Shown here piece by piece: positions 12,067 through 23,503 of a stretch of 64,000 nt of DNA. Numbering within the stretch: the stretch's first letter is position 1; each line of letters opens with the position of its first letter. This DNA is from Heliocidaris erythrogramma. Lineage: Eukaryota > Echinodermata > Echinoidea > Camarodonta > Echinometridae. Under the pieces are notes generated by a model. The model ran no database searches. It saw only the letters and a program-made list of their open reading frames with translations, and was not told the origin of the DNA. Position numbers and translations under genes: made by a program. The stretch spans positions 49,840,934 through 49,904,933 of the forward strand of contig CM046853.1 in the NCBI GenBank assembly GCA_025617745.1. Direction: 5' to 3'.

Positions 12067-14929
12067 ACGTATAATAGGTGTCCATCTGGGTAGGGAAGGG
12101 GAATTCTTAGACCTGTCTGAGAACTTCCCCCTCTCATCATGTATGTCAGCTGTAAACCATGTTCTGCCCTCATCAAATTGCAGAGGTTGCATCATGCTCA
12201 CTTAAATCTCAGGTCCTCCCATGTTAACTGGAGCGGCAAATATAAACATGCGTCAAACTTGCTGCATCTAGTTTTTGTTTACGGAGCTTTCCTGCCTACG
12301 TGAGAATATTCCCCATGAAGTGGAGTGCCATACTTCAATGTTTGCTCCAGAACAGACGTATTGTTGAACCTCTTGAAACAGACACAGTCATGCTTCTTGA
12401 ATCATCCTCCAACTACTGGTATCTCAAAAGCATCTAAATCAGCAATAAAAATGTTTTTAAGCAACATACAGAGTCTGTATGTTCAGACTAAATTATCACA
12501 GCTTTTTTGTTTCTATAGCAGACTCCCACATGTAGATTTGGAAGGAGGGGTAAAGAAAAAGTGTTTACAAATGCTTGCGGCAAACTGGTGTTTCCCTATA
12601 ACGCCCTTTCAGTATTGATGCGGTTCAACATATTGACAGAATATGGTAACCAGGGGTTACTAACATGAAGACAGCCAACATCCCTTTTACATCTTGCAGT
12701 GAGATGCCATTTTCATCTAATAGAACCAGGGGCTCACTACAATGATGGCACCATTTTACTTCATTGAAAAAAATATATATATATCTAGCTGCTTTTTGAG
12801 TTATGCTTTATTACAAATCATTTTCACACTCTAAGTAGCTTCATGTACAATATGTTGACAAGCATTCATGACACTGCTTTCTGCAGTCGCAATTTAGTTT
12901 CATGAATGCTTATCACATGTCCAACCTCATTTTCAAAAAAAGATGCTATTCATTAGAAGCCAATCATTTTTAAACCTTTAGGCAAGAAAGTCAACTGCTC
13001 ACCAAAACAATTTTATTTTAACCAGCTTGAAGGTGACAGGCACATGGTTGGATGTCAGATGCAAAAAATACCTTAAAGGACTTCAAATAGAAAATAAACC
13101 TGCTCAAAATGGGAGAAGAAAATCAGGATACAATTAGGCAATTTTGAGGAGGTTTCCTCAGGGTTTCCTCGTAAAGATGATTTACATGCCAACTGAAGCT
13201 GACATACACCAGACCTTGTCCCTAGACAGAGTTATGACGCTCAAACTTGTCACTATCCATCAGCCGAAACCTAATTCTGCTCAGGATGCTGTTTGTTCAT
13301 ATGATCTCTCTCTCCCTTTCTTTCCTCATTTCTTACATCTTGTTAAAAAACTTATCAGGGTTCTATTAAATTAAGTGACAGAGCCTAATGCACAAGAGTC
13401 TACAGCATATGTCGCATATCTTGATGACAAAAAATAATCAAGCATAAAAGTGATAAGATCGATCAGGTATATAATATATGAAGTTACATTAATTACTTTG
13501 TAGAGGAAAAAAAGGAAAAATTCTCACACTAATTGGAAGAAATATCAATTCAGAGAGCTCCCAGTAAGACTGATACTGACAGCTGTTGGCAACTGCACAA
13601 CCACACAATTACAGCTAGGAAAGAAAACTTTCTATGGCAACGGCCACAGAATTCCAACATTAGCCTTATTTCTGAAATGTATGGATAAAAATCAAAGTCC
13701 AATAAGTGCGAAAGTACACGTGGCACAATTTACATCATTGGTTACTTGACTACTACCAAATACTGCATTATAAAAGCTGTATAATATTTGATTTAGTCAC
13801 CTAATCTTACTAAGTCCTACACCTTAAATAACAACTTGAGACATAATATTGTTAAACAGGACAAGTTTTGTTGTTGTTGTTGTTATTCAGGTTTTGCATA
13901 TTTTAAAAATTTGACAATAAAATGATAACGGAAAATTTTAGAGTATACTTAATTAAGAATTGCCATCTACTGTAGACGTGAGATACCTACTTGGCATCAA
14001 TTTCATAAGTAAGTGGTATTTCAAGAAGTGAACTATTCAAAGGCAATACCCATTTCTGATCAGTTGGGCACAGCACAAATCTTCAACCCTTCTTCTGAAG
14101 AATATTATTACGTTAGAGAAGAGTCTGTCATCTGCTCAATCACCTCAGATCTTTTTCAACCAAGTGGAAAATTTTATGGTGGTTAAAATTTCATTCGAGC
14201 ATGATCATGTGACAAGGTAACGTGATTACAACAAAGTCGAGGGTATAAAAAGTAAAAAGTTTCCCCACAGTCAAATGTCAATGCCATGCCAGACATTCAC
14301 ACAGTGACCTCTGAAGGAAGTATGGCATAGCTTGAGGGCACCCTCCATCGGTTGCTATCCAGTGTGACGACCAGACCGCATCAGAGCGCACATTTGTTTT
14401 GATTTTCGCTGGCTGGTGGCGTCTCTTATCGCACACGGCTGGAATGACGATTGATGCAGAGTTACTTGTGTCGGTCTGCTAGTAAGCAGACAAGTTTGGG
14501 GTGATAATCATCACTGAGAAATGCAGGTATCTGCAATAATTATCAGCTTGTTACCTCCAAGCAAATAGGAAAGATATTCATTTTCAGCAGATCTTGTAAA
14601 CTGGAACTTACCCTTAGGCATCGGTAATTCCATTTATATGAAGAAGGTCCAAAATGTAGAAATGAGGAATCCCAAGAAACTGATATATCCCGATGTCTGG
14701 GTTTTATTTCCTTCTGTGCAAGGCTTCCAGCAATATTTGAATCATTCAACCAAAAAGGTCCTTGTCATAAATGGGTTCAATCTGTTTCTCAGATAGTGAT
14801 CAAGACCGGCTGGAGAAAATATGATTTCTCAAAGAATATTATGTCAAACATAGACCACAAGTTTGTATGAGAGTAACATGTTCTAATTCTGTTGGTATAT
14901 AACCATTTAGTAGTCCCATTAGCATATAT
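12067..14929. other. Intron, nothing recognised
   Basis: No splice-supported exon or clear repeat is seen. A GTT simple repeat lies at about 13870-13888. Confidence 0.45.
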
Positions 14930-16110
14930 AAGACATGGCATCACACATGCTTATCCAAAAAATCACAATTCCATTTTTCGTTGTAAGCACATAACATGGA
15001 ATGTTAGAAAATTATTCAAAGAGTTCTGTAAAGGTCATTCCATTATCCAAATGATTCTAATTTTTCTTTACGACAAAAGAAACCCTAGGAAAAAGCAGGT
15101 ACAATTTAAGTTCACGTCAGTTGCCTCCACACAAAGGACTCAATATACATGTACATCAGGAACAGTAGGAAAAATGAAGTCCTGGCAATATATTTATCTT
15201 TGTTCAAGCAACATAAGAAGCATTACTTCATTTTCATTGTTCTGCTCAGCAAGTAGGACATTCAAGGGTCTTTGTGAAAGTCACTCCATTGGCCCAAGGA
15301 TTTCTACTTTCTTTGAATAATAGGATGCCAGAAAACTAGCAAGTCAAGTACAGTTCATGGCATTTTGCCTCCATAATAAAAGGTCAGAAAATAATGGAGG
15401 TACATCGGGAATGTATACTTCACTAAAAACAATTAACTATTTGTTCACTTCAAAGTGAGAAACTCTAATTTGATTTCATTTTTATGTTTAATAGGTATGA
15501 AAATCAAGCATTTTTTGAAAATCACTGCATTAACCCAAGGGATCCTCCTCTCTTCAAACAAAGACGGCATACTACCATATCACATGTACATGAACCTACA
15601 GGAATTCATCCTCTAGACCTCTACTTAAAGTAGCAAATACATGAAGTACTTGTACATCAGGAAAATATACTTCTCTGAATGAAAATTTTGAAAATATTGT
15701 TTAAAAAGCTGAGACGCACTAATTTACTTTCATCACGATCCAGATGAATGTATTGAAAGTATCTGTGACGGTTATTTTATTGGACCAAGTAATCCCCTCC
15801 TTTAAAAAAAAAAAGAAGCCTCAAGTACAAAAAAAGATGATGTGACTAACATTCAAGCAATATCATGAATACTGCTTTTCTGCAACTGTTATGCTCGACA
15901 GGTAGGCCTAAAGTCAATGAGAGGTAAAGATCTCTATAAAAGTCACTCCATTAGCACAGGGATTCCTACTTTATTTCAAGAATATGAAGTTGGAATTTTA
16001 GTCAGTACAATGTGGTTCAAACTATTTGGCTTATACAACTGGAGCAAATCCATTAACTATACATCCCTGAATATATTCTCATTTGTATTCAAAGAAAAAC
16101 TAGTCACTTC
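14930..16110. repeat. Ancient tandem array, period ~245 bp, about five copies
   Basis: The landmark AAAGTCACTCCATT followed by an A/C-rich block and a T-rich block recurs, diverged, at about 15025, 15272, 15517, 15762 and 15940. The word GTACATCAGGAA also recurs (about 15150, 15650). The first three intervals are 244-246 bp; the last is about 178 bp, suggesting a deletion. Copies are strongly diverged. The array ends about 300 bp downstream (in the gene's direction) of exon 16411-16558. Confidence 0.6.
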
Positions 16111-16410
16111 ATTCTGAACAAGTAATACATTTTATGCTCCACAAATAACTAATTCTGAATATGCAGTAATTTCAGAGTACTGTTCAACCAGAAATTTTAA
16201 CATGCATGAAACTTTTGCAAATAATTGAATCACAACAGGCATGCCATGGAATTTTCGCAATTCGCGAAGATTTATACTCGTGAAAACAGCCATCATGAGC
16301 AATTTGAAAAAAGTCAGAAAAGCTTGTGGTTTTAAAGTATTTTCATTTACAGAGAGGATGTATGGGGGTACACCACATGTAACAAGGTTTATTGGATAAT
16401 GATAGCCTAC

Positions 16411-16558
16411 CTTGCTGTATGGCCCAACTGCTGTAACTTGACATTGTGCATGCCACATTGGCAAGGACCTGTAAGGCTTTGATCATCAGCTTTTCGCTTT
16501 TTCTATGTTTCTCCATAGATTGAAGAATAACTTGTATTCCACTTTCACGGATTGGTGC
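16411..16558 (-). CDS. ARM-repeat protein, coding exon
   Basis: This 148-bp coding exon has an acceptor TTGTTGGGCAG upstream and a donor AG|GTAGGC downstream (minus strand). It reads 49 codons, starting APIRESGIQVILQSMEKHRK and ending MSSYSSWAIQQ, and leaves one base of the next codon. The pattern G-I-x-x-[VI]-L-x-x-M-x-x-H, then a helix with A-L-Q-V-L-A-N-V-A, is the classic third helix of an armadillo repeat. It follows the exon at 17140-17346 in phase 0. ARM repeats form superhelical protein-binding scaffolds. Similar repeats occur in LRRK2-type kinases, NEK10-type proteins and ciliary ARMC proteins; I cannot choose among them from this fragment. Confidence 0.85.
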
Positions 16559-16869
16559 CTGCCCAACAAATTAAAAAGGGAAAGAAACATTGAAATACAT
16601 TTCTCAATCCTAAAATATCATATATTTTGGATGAATCAGTTAAAATAGCAATGTACAGTACACACACCTAAAGGATTCAGTGAATTCCTAAGAACTAAGA
16701 TCTATCTGGGGTTTTTTTTAGGCATGGGTGGTCAAACGTGTATGATTTGAATTATTTAATAAACATGAAATCTAAATTTAGAGTACACCAGGAAATTGGT
16801 TGTAATGGAGCCAAACTCATTCTGAACAGGCTTGTTTAAATAGTGTTTTTAGGTCAAACCTATGACATG

Positions 16870-17010
16870 TTGATCAAGTTCTACCACTGCCTACTGATAT
16901 ATTACTATAATTATAACCATTGCTTCTACAACAATTTCAAATGCTGCAACTGTTGTTGCTACTGCTACTGCTGCTGCCACATATTCTATGACCATTGTTA
17001 CTATACCCCA
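16870..17010. repeat. Imperfect TAC/TGC-rich simple repeat
   Basis: Triplet-like TACTGCTAC and TTGCTGC runs inside the intron between two ARM exons. Non-coding. Confidence 0.75.
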
Positions 17011-17139
17011 AGCTTTCAATACTCATGTAACTATTTCTGAAGTAGTTTGTAAGTAGTAAAATTGCTCTAAAATCCAAATTTGTGTAGGATCTGCAATATT
17101 TTGCAACATACACATGCATGTAGTGAAAAATATACATAC

Positions 17140-17346
17140 CTTTAAATCTGGTATTTGATTAAACTTTGCCAGTGGATTCAGCACCGAGCAGCCAATTTCT
17201 TGTATTGAAACATTTGGTCTGTGGACTGCCATGGTGCCTAATACAGTGGCTGCTACTTTCTTCTTGATGAAGAGCAACAAGTTGCTACCATCCAGGATGA
17301 GGACATAGAGGAGTTGCAGCCACAGGTGGTTGTGTTCTACCGGCAA
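17140..17346 (-). CDS. ARM-repeat protein, coding exon
   Basis: This 207-bp exon (69 codons, phase 0 at both ends) is flanked by an acceptor ATCTCTTCAG and a donor AAG|GTATGT on the minus strand. It begins LPVEHNHLWLQLLYVLILDG, passes through a lysine-rich turn (FIKKKVAA), and ends QEIGCSVLNPLAKFNQIPDL plus K. The segment SIQEIGCSVLNPLA matches the typical ARM helix 2/3 pattern [VI]QEx[GA]Cx[VL]LxxL, and it runs directly into the next repeat encoded by 16411-16558. The second half of the exon and the following exon together make about one and a half ARM repeats. A Leu-rich amphipathic start suggests a capping repeat. No catalytic residues are visible. Confidence 0.85.
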
Positions 17347-18879
17347 CTGAAGAGATACACAACAGCAATATCATTGTAGAATACATACCCCGTACAAATG
17401 TTGTGTATTTCACACTTAACGTTGACATGTGCAAGTTATGATGATAAATGCCTTCAAATCAACATAAGATATCATCAGATACTCTGAAGTACATAATCTG
17501 GTGTGCTGCAAAACATTTCAATTGGCTCACTGTGTTCCATTATAAAGGGATGAATTACCGTATGGCACATTTGTAGTACATACTAGAATCCACAGATCAT
17601 TCAATGCAAACTCATTTTAAGGTTTCCTTTGTGATATAAACTTGATCTGATAGAGCCGAGTAGCCTGCAAGCTGAAATAATTCCTATTCTTACAACTACA
17701 GCTACATGCCAGCAGTCCTGAAATTCCCATAAAATCTTTCCTAAACCATCACATACTGTAACAACTCATTTCCTGTACTTAGAAATGTAAGCCCATTTGA
17801 GCACATCAACATTCGAAGGATATGCGTGTGTAAAAATACATTTTTGTTTTTATCTCACATTGAAAGTGAACAGAATTACATGCAACTTTGAGTTGACAGA
17901 AAATGAATAAAAACATGTGACTTTTCATCTGGTTTTCATCAAAAGTAGAAAATCATGTGTTTATGAATTTTGAAAGTGTGGAAACATTTCCCTTCTGTTA
18001 ACATGCTTTCTTCCAAGCAAAAGTTCATAGCAGGATGCCCTCATTTCTTAAATTTCGTTTTCTGGCAAAATTTTAATATGATAATTCTTAACATTAGAGA
18101 GGAATATGAGAATATACAATTAAGTACCTGGATTATATTACACAAATTTTGATGCTAAAATGTTTCTTTTCCACGCAAAAGACCTAAACAAAAGAATAAG
18201 GTCACAGCATAATTTGTGAATCAGATTATTCCTAAATGTTTTACATGTAAATCACAAAAATTTGGTTTTATTTGCTACTATTTAGCCTGTTTATCTGCTG
18301 ATGTATGAAATGTAATGATTTTCTGGCAAGAGTTCAGGGAATAGGGGTTATTTTAAGCTGTGGAGGTTCTCCATTGTTTTTGGCTCAATCTGAATGAGAG
18401 AAGGGGTATCTTCTTCCTACACTCGGGATTCATATTGGCAACAGAGTAGTTGTCAGTACTGAAGAAAATGAACCCTATAACATTGAAAATAGTAACAACC
18501 AATAATACATAAAAACATTGGCTATGAACAAGACATGATATGAATGCTTGCTTTTAAGACATGAGGTATAAGGTACCTGAGAATAACTAGCACGTTTGAA
18601 TAGAAAAACTAATATGTGTAATATCACGCAAATACAACAAAGTCTTCAAACAATCTTACATTATAACAGTCTTCATCCTATCAAAGGTGCGTTATAAAGG
18701 AATATATAAGTAAACAAAGTCTATATGATTAGAAAAAAGGGTTTCATTAAGATTATTGTAAAACTTGGGACAGAACAACACCTTTTACCAACTGCATTAT
18801 TTTGTTTTAAGCAAGTACTTGTTAACATGATTTCCTTGTAAAGTGAAAAAATATACCTCACGAAGAAACTTACATCAAA
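17347..18879. other. Intron, nothing recognised
   Basis: AT-rich; no supported feature. Confidence 0.45.
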
Positions 18880-19058
18880 GTAAGTGAAACTTGTCTTAGT
18901 GGCAACCTGTCTATAGTGGTCACCTATAGATATTGTCTCCCTCTAGGAAGAAACATGTGTTGTAGGATCTCTCTAGAAAGGTCACATGTCTACAGCTGCT
19001 ACTTTTTCTGATTCCCTTGGGTGGCCTTAATAGACAGGTTTGACTGTATATATGAAAT
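18880..19058. mobile_element. Old MITE with ACCTGTCTAT ends
   Basis: The left block GTGAAACTTGTCTTAGTGGC plus AACCTGTCTATAG and the right block TTAATAGACAGGTTTGACTG are imperfect inverted copies. It lies close to exon 19093-19227, on the side of that exon's donor site. Confidence 0.5.
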
Positions 19059-19092
19059 CCTATATACATTTGAACAGAAGAAATTAACTTAC

Positions 19093-19227
19093 TGGAGAGC
19101 ACTGAAGAAGTTCCATGAACAGATCAACCAATAAGGTGATGTCATCTGGTTTCTCCACCGCACCCCTGGGCTGGCTATGTGACAACAGAAAGCTCTTCAC
19201 AATTTCAGGATCCAGCTCTGTGACCTC
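19093..19227 (-). CDS. ARM-repeat protein, coding exon
   Basis: This 135-bp exon (45 codons, phase 0) has an acceptor CTGTTCTGCAG and a donor CCA|GTAAGT, both close to consensus on the minus strand. It reads EVTELDPEIVKSFLLSHSQP, then a short polar linker (RGAVEKPDD), then a hydrophobic helix ending DLFMELLQCSP. It joins in frame with 39882-39983 upstream and 17140-17346 downstream. The content is helical and comes before the recognisable ARM repeats. It is probably part of the N-terminal helical cap. The downstream intron region holds an old MITE (18880-19058). Confidence 0.8.
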
Positions 19228-19305
19228 CTGCAGAACAGAAGATAATAATAAGAGATAGAAAAGGTAAAAGAAGGTCTAGCATCACTTGGCAACAAAAGTA
19301 TCTCC

Positions 19306-19369
19306 AGACAGTGCTGTAACATATTGTTATTGTAGAGACAGTGCTGTAACATATTGTTATTGTAGAGAC
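19306..19369. repeat. Exact 30-bp tandem duplication
   Basis: A 30-bp unit starting AGACAGTGCTGTAACATATT occurs twice without change (19306-19335 and 19336-19365). It is recent. Confidence 0.95.
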
Positions 19370-19469
19370 TAACATTACCATAGGTTCATCTGCAGAGAAA
19401 GGTATTACATGTACGTTGTCTCTCTACAATACATTTAATCGTCAAATTTAATTTAATCTAGAATATCAC

Positions 19470-20258
19470 TGAAGGTGATTAATACCCCACCCCAATGTGT
19501 GTGCCAAATTTCCTGAGCATTGCTCAAAGAATCAGGAAGTGGTTTGATCTGCAATATCTTCCTGTTTTATTGCTATATGTCATTACCATGGAACAATATG
19601 TCTTGCACATCTTTACAAGAACAATGTGTGTGCCTAATTTCATGAGCATTGCTTGAAAAAGTGAGGAAGTTGTTTGATCCGCAATATTTTCCTGATTTAT
19701 TGCCATAATATGTTGTTACCACGGCAATGCAGTTTCTGACACATTTCAAATATATATCTTGCACATCTTCATCCCAAGACAAATGTGTGAGCCAAATTTC
19801 ATGAGCATTGCTTTAAAAATGAAATAGTAGTTCGTTCCACACGATTTCCCAGTGATTTATTGCTATAATATGCCGTTGCCATGCCGTTACCATGGCAACC
19901 AGTTTCCGACACATTTAAAAAATGTCTTGCACATCTTCATCCCAAGACAAATGTGTGTGCCAAATGTCATAAGCATTGCTCAAAAAATGAGGAAGTAGTT
20001 CCATCCGCAAGATTTCAACCCGATTTATTGCCATAATATGCCGTTACCATGGCAATGCAGTTTCTGACACATTATAAAAATATCTCTTGCACATCTTCAT
20101 TCCAAGACCAATGTGTCTGGCGAATGAGGAAGTAGTTTGATGTTCAAGTTTTGCAACGGAACGACCGACCGACCGACCGATGACCGCCCGCCCGCCCAAT
20201 CGTACGCTGTACGCTGATTCCTATATACCCCCTTCAAACTTCGTTTGGCGGGGGTATA
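19470..20258 (+). mobile_element. Pearl/HINE-like element with ~160-bp core repeats
   Basis: Five core repeats begin with AATGTGTGTGCCAAATTTC-like words at about 19494, 19624, 19782, 19951 and 20110 (spacing 130-168 bp). Each carries TTGCACATCTTCATCCCAAG and, in several units, TTACCATGGCAA. The array ends in tetranucleotide GACC and GCCC runs (20163-20197) and a hairpin whose arms are TATACCCCC and GGGGGTATA with inner CAAAC/GTTTG (20223-20258). The left edge has ATACCCCACCCC (19482-19493), a partial inverted match to that end. Known bivalve and echinoderm 'pearl' elements have this plan. No coding capacity. Confidence 0.6.
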
Positions 20259-20383
20259 AATATGAACCTGCACAGGAAGGTGAGCTGTCACTCAGCATAT
20301 CTTTTCATATATTCAAAGATTGACCTTTTTTTATGCAAAGAATTGAGTTTTAAGAAATTGGTTTTGGCATATCATATTGTCTG

Positions 20384-20561
20384 CAGGCGCGGATCCAGAG
20401 GGGGGGGGGGGGGGGGCGCAAGGGGTGTGCGCCCCCCCCCCCCCCGTTTTGTCTGACAAAGTATGCCCCCGGACCCCCTAGATGGCCGTTTGGCTTCGTC
20501 AAACGGAGGGTTCCTCAGTGTGCGCCCCCCCCCCTTTCTGAAAATCCTGTATCCGCCCCTG
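20384..20561. mobile_element. MITE with poly-G/poly-C hairpin
   Basis: The ends AGGCGCGGATCCAG and CTGTATCCGCCCCT are inverted copies, flanked on both sides by GTCTGC, a possible target duplication. Inside, 17 consecutive G (20400-20416) face 14 consecutive C (20432-20445) across a short loop. The open frame across it (Gly/Pro runs) is an artefact. Confidence 0.7.
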
Positions 20562-21707
20562 GTCTGCTGAGATCCAGAATGGCATTAACTCATAAGTCTA
20601 CAGAGATTTATAGTCCTTCTCGCCCTCAACAGATGATGTATTTACCAAAGGCCCCAGTAAAAGATACAACACATACCACTTTTCTAAAGATCTTACTTTT
20701 CATTTCAAAATTTTTGTATAATATACAATATGCAATTAAGAACTGGAATCCCCTACCTACTCAAATTTTCTTGTATAAGAGAACAGCGGGGTGTAACATA
20801 AAGAGATGCAATCAATCTTACGATCAATTGTAACTCTTCAGTACATGGTTTGCCATAGACTTACGATTGATATCAATCGTAGGATCAATTTCAAGGCATA
20901 TACATGTCAACATCATTCAAATCTAAGGTCATTACACTTATAAGTCTAATATATATAGGATATGTAGGCCTACTTTTTTATTGACTCAATTAATATGAAC
21001 TTCCTCTGAAGATGGCAGTGCCAGGTCACTAATTAGATATAACTTGCCAAATTATTGACCAAGGGTTGCTCAGTCTGTTGGTTAACTGGTTGACGACTGA
21101 ATTCTGTCAATTCCCTACGCTTAATACAGGAATCACCTGGTTCCCACAAGCAATGCGTTAACCAACAATCTTCACTAAACTTCTACTGTACCTCATCAAA
21201 TTTCAATAACTTGTTTCCATCCTACTCTTCACAAAGTGTTTGCAAATCTGTATTATGATTTTTGAAAATAATGTTGAAAGCGTACATGAATATGACAATG
21301 AAATGCAGACAATAAAAATATAGTTACATTGCTGGCCATGCAGCTTCTCCCATAGGGAGGTAATGAAAGAGGAAGCATATATCCATACAAGGTGACAGCA
21401 ATTTTGTAAAACTATAACACACTAATGAAAGAGGTTTTATCTCCTGATCTACTAATTATCCAATTGGATGGGGGAGGGGACTACATGTATGTATTTTTCT
21501 CTTTCCAAAGCCTTCATCCATGAAGGTATCCAATTTCTTTTCAATCATATGGCTACCTGCCCCCAAGAGAATCTTTAAGTGGTCAGAAGCGCCTTGCTGG
21601 ACATCCCCTTTGGGTCAGGAAACTCTCCACTATCTCCACCTTTCATGCCTTCCTCACACAGCCTTGGTCCTTGAGGAGAAATGGGGGAGGGAACTTGGTG
21701 CTATAAG
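20562..21707. other. Intron, nothing recognised
   Basis: Contains a few CAATCTTACGATC/GATTGATATCAATC short palindromic words near 20810-20890, and no supported gene. Confidence 0.45.
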
Positions 21708-23503
21708 GTTTATTATTTATTTTTATTTTTCCACCACTTTCTTGTTGCCATGATTCCTCAATATCGGCTGAGTCAAATTTTATCAAAATCTCTACAGTCA
21801 TGAGGACATATCAGATCAAGCTCGGGTATCTATTTCAAGGTCATCAGGTCATCGTGACGTCATCCAGGCGCCATTTTGTGATATCACATTATCAATCATA
21901 TCTTCATAACGAGTCATCAAAAATGAACCATATTTGAGATACATTAACTTCAGGTCAAGGGTCAACATAAAATGTCATCAAAATTTGCGCGCACATCATG
22001 ACGCGCACGTACGCGCGCGTCAAAATTTAAAAATGCTGAAAATCTCTTTTTAATCAAATTAGAGTATTGTTCAGGACATTTTAAGCATTTTAATTTTTTC
22101 TGTCCGTGCGCGTCCGTGCGCGCGTTATGCGCGCACACAGTGCGTAGGGAACGTAAAAACGCCATTTTTTCGCATATTTTGTCTTCCTGACACTATTCTT
22201 GACAATTTCCAACTATTTACAGTCAATCTCGACCTTCCATAATGTCGTACGCGCGCGTCAAACTTTGAAATTCGTGCGCACGTCAATGGACATTCTAATG
22301 TAAAAAGTGGTAAAAACATGCCCATCTAGAATTCGCCATAGCTCCTCAGAAGGGGCGGAAACCCCCCAATTTCTTTACATATTCTGAAAGCCTGTGAGTT
22401 GTAGATTTGAAATCATGTAGAATTTTTGCCGATCTCATGTTCTAACGTCATCATATTTGCATATGAACTCAAAAAAATGATTTTGAAAAAATGACGTCAT
22501 CATTTTTGTATTCATTTGCTAATATTTCACTAATAGGTGATCGATTTTCTTCCAAATTTTGATATGTTATAGCTGAGACAATTCTCTACCAGATCAGTCA
22601 CCACCATTTTTCATTTTGATGACGTCATCACACTGAAATTTTCAATGCAAGATGCCATGTCATAATTTTCCCTATTTGCGTGTTATGTCTATGGAAGATG
22701 ATTTTTTTTTGAATCATGAATCTACATGACATCGTTCTCTGAGCAGTATCTCAGTTATTTTTGGTCTATTTTCTTCCAGATTTTAATATGTTGTAGCTGA
22801 GACTATAAGCTTTCATTAGTAAGCCCTCCAATTTTTGATCAGATGTCGGGATCATGCCCAATTTTTCAGTACAAAATGTGATTTGAGAATCCCGTTTTGG
22901 TTTACGTGTTATCTCTATGGGAAATATTTTGGTCTATTGGTCAAAGCACTTGCCTCCCATTCCGGTGACCCAGGTTCGATCCCCGGTGGGTCCATAACAA
23001 TTTTTTTTTTTGCTTCTTTTTGCCTGTCATTTTACCATCCTCTTCGACTAGTATAACATAAAAAATCACAAATAATGTAATAAACTGCCTTATTTTCCGT
23101 ATTATGTCTATTAGAAAGTAGTGTGCAGTAGTTTGTGTACAACCCTATGGAAATTGTGATTTCTTGTCCTGTATTAGAGCTATGGGGCTAATCTCCCAAG
23201 TATCCTGTATCATCATCATTATTATCATCACCGTCATGATCATCATCGCTATTATTATACCATCGCCATCATCATTATATCAGTATAATCATCATAATCA
23301 TCATCACCATAATCATTTTACAATGACCGTTACACATTTTGTTACATTTCTGTACTCAAGAAGCATCTCCATTCATGGCATTCTTGACATCCTATCTTCA
23401 GTTTAGTATTTCCCCATTATTATGATCATCCTGATTACAATCATGATCATACAAATTGAAAGACAGACCACCTAATTCGTCCTCATGACGAATTAAATTC
23501 TAG
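21708..23503 (+). mobile_element. Helitron/Helentron-like element, copy 2 (5'-truncated)
   Basis: This copy is nearly identical to 8262-10130 over about 1.8 kb in the same orientation. It lacks the first ~60 bp, including the 5' hairpin. The 3' end is intact: GACAGACCACC, then the AATTCGTC/GACGAATT hairpin (23474-23494), then CTAG|T (23500-23503). The shared end point at CTAG in both copies is the best evidence for the 3' boundary. The two copies differ mainly by scattered substitutions, plus one concentrated block in the tRNA-like cassette. Confidence 0.6.
22930..22995 (+). repeat. tRNA-like cassette, copy 2
   Basis: GGTCTATTGGTCAAAGCAC (A-box-like), CTTGCCTCCCATTCC (anticodon-like), and GGTTCGATCCCCGG (B box / T arm). 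It resembles a tRNA more closely than copy 1 does but lacks a paired acceptor stem. Confidence 0.5.

Noticed and set aside
20400-20456. Gly/Pro-rich peptide
   Set aside because: Product of homopolymer G and C runs in a MITE.
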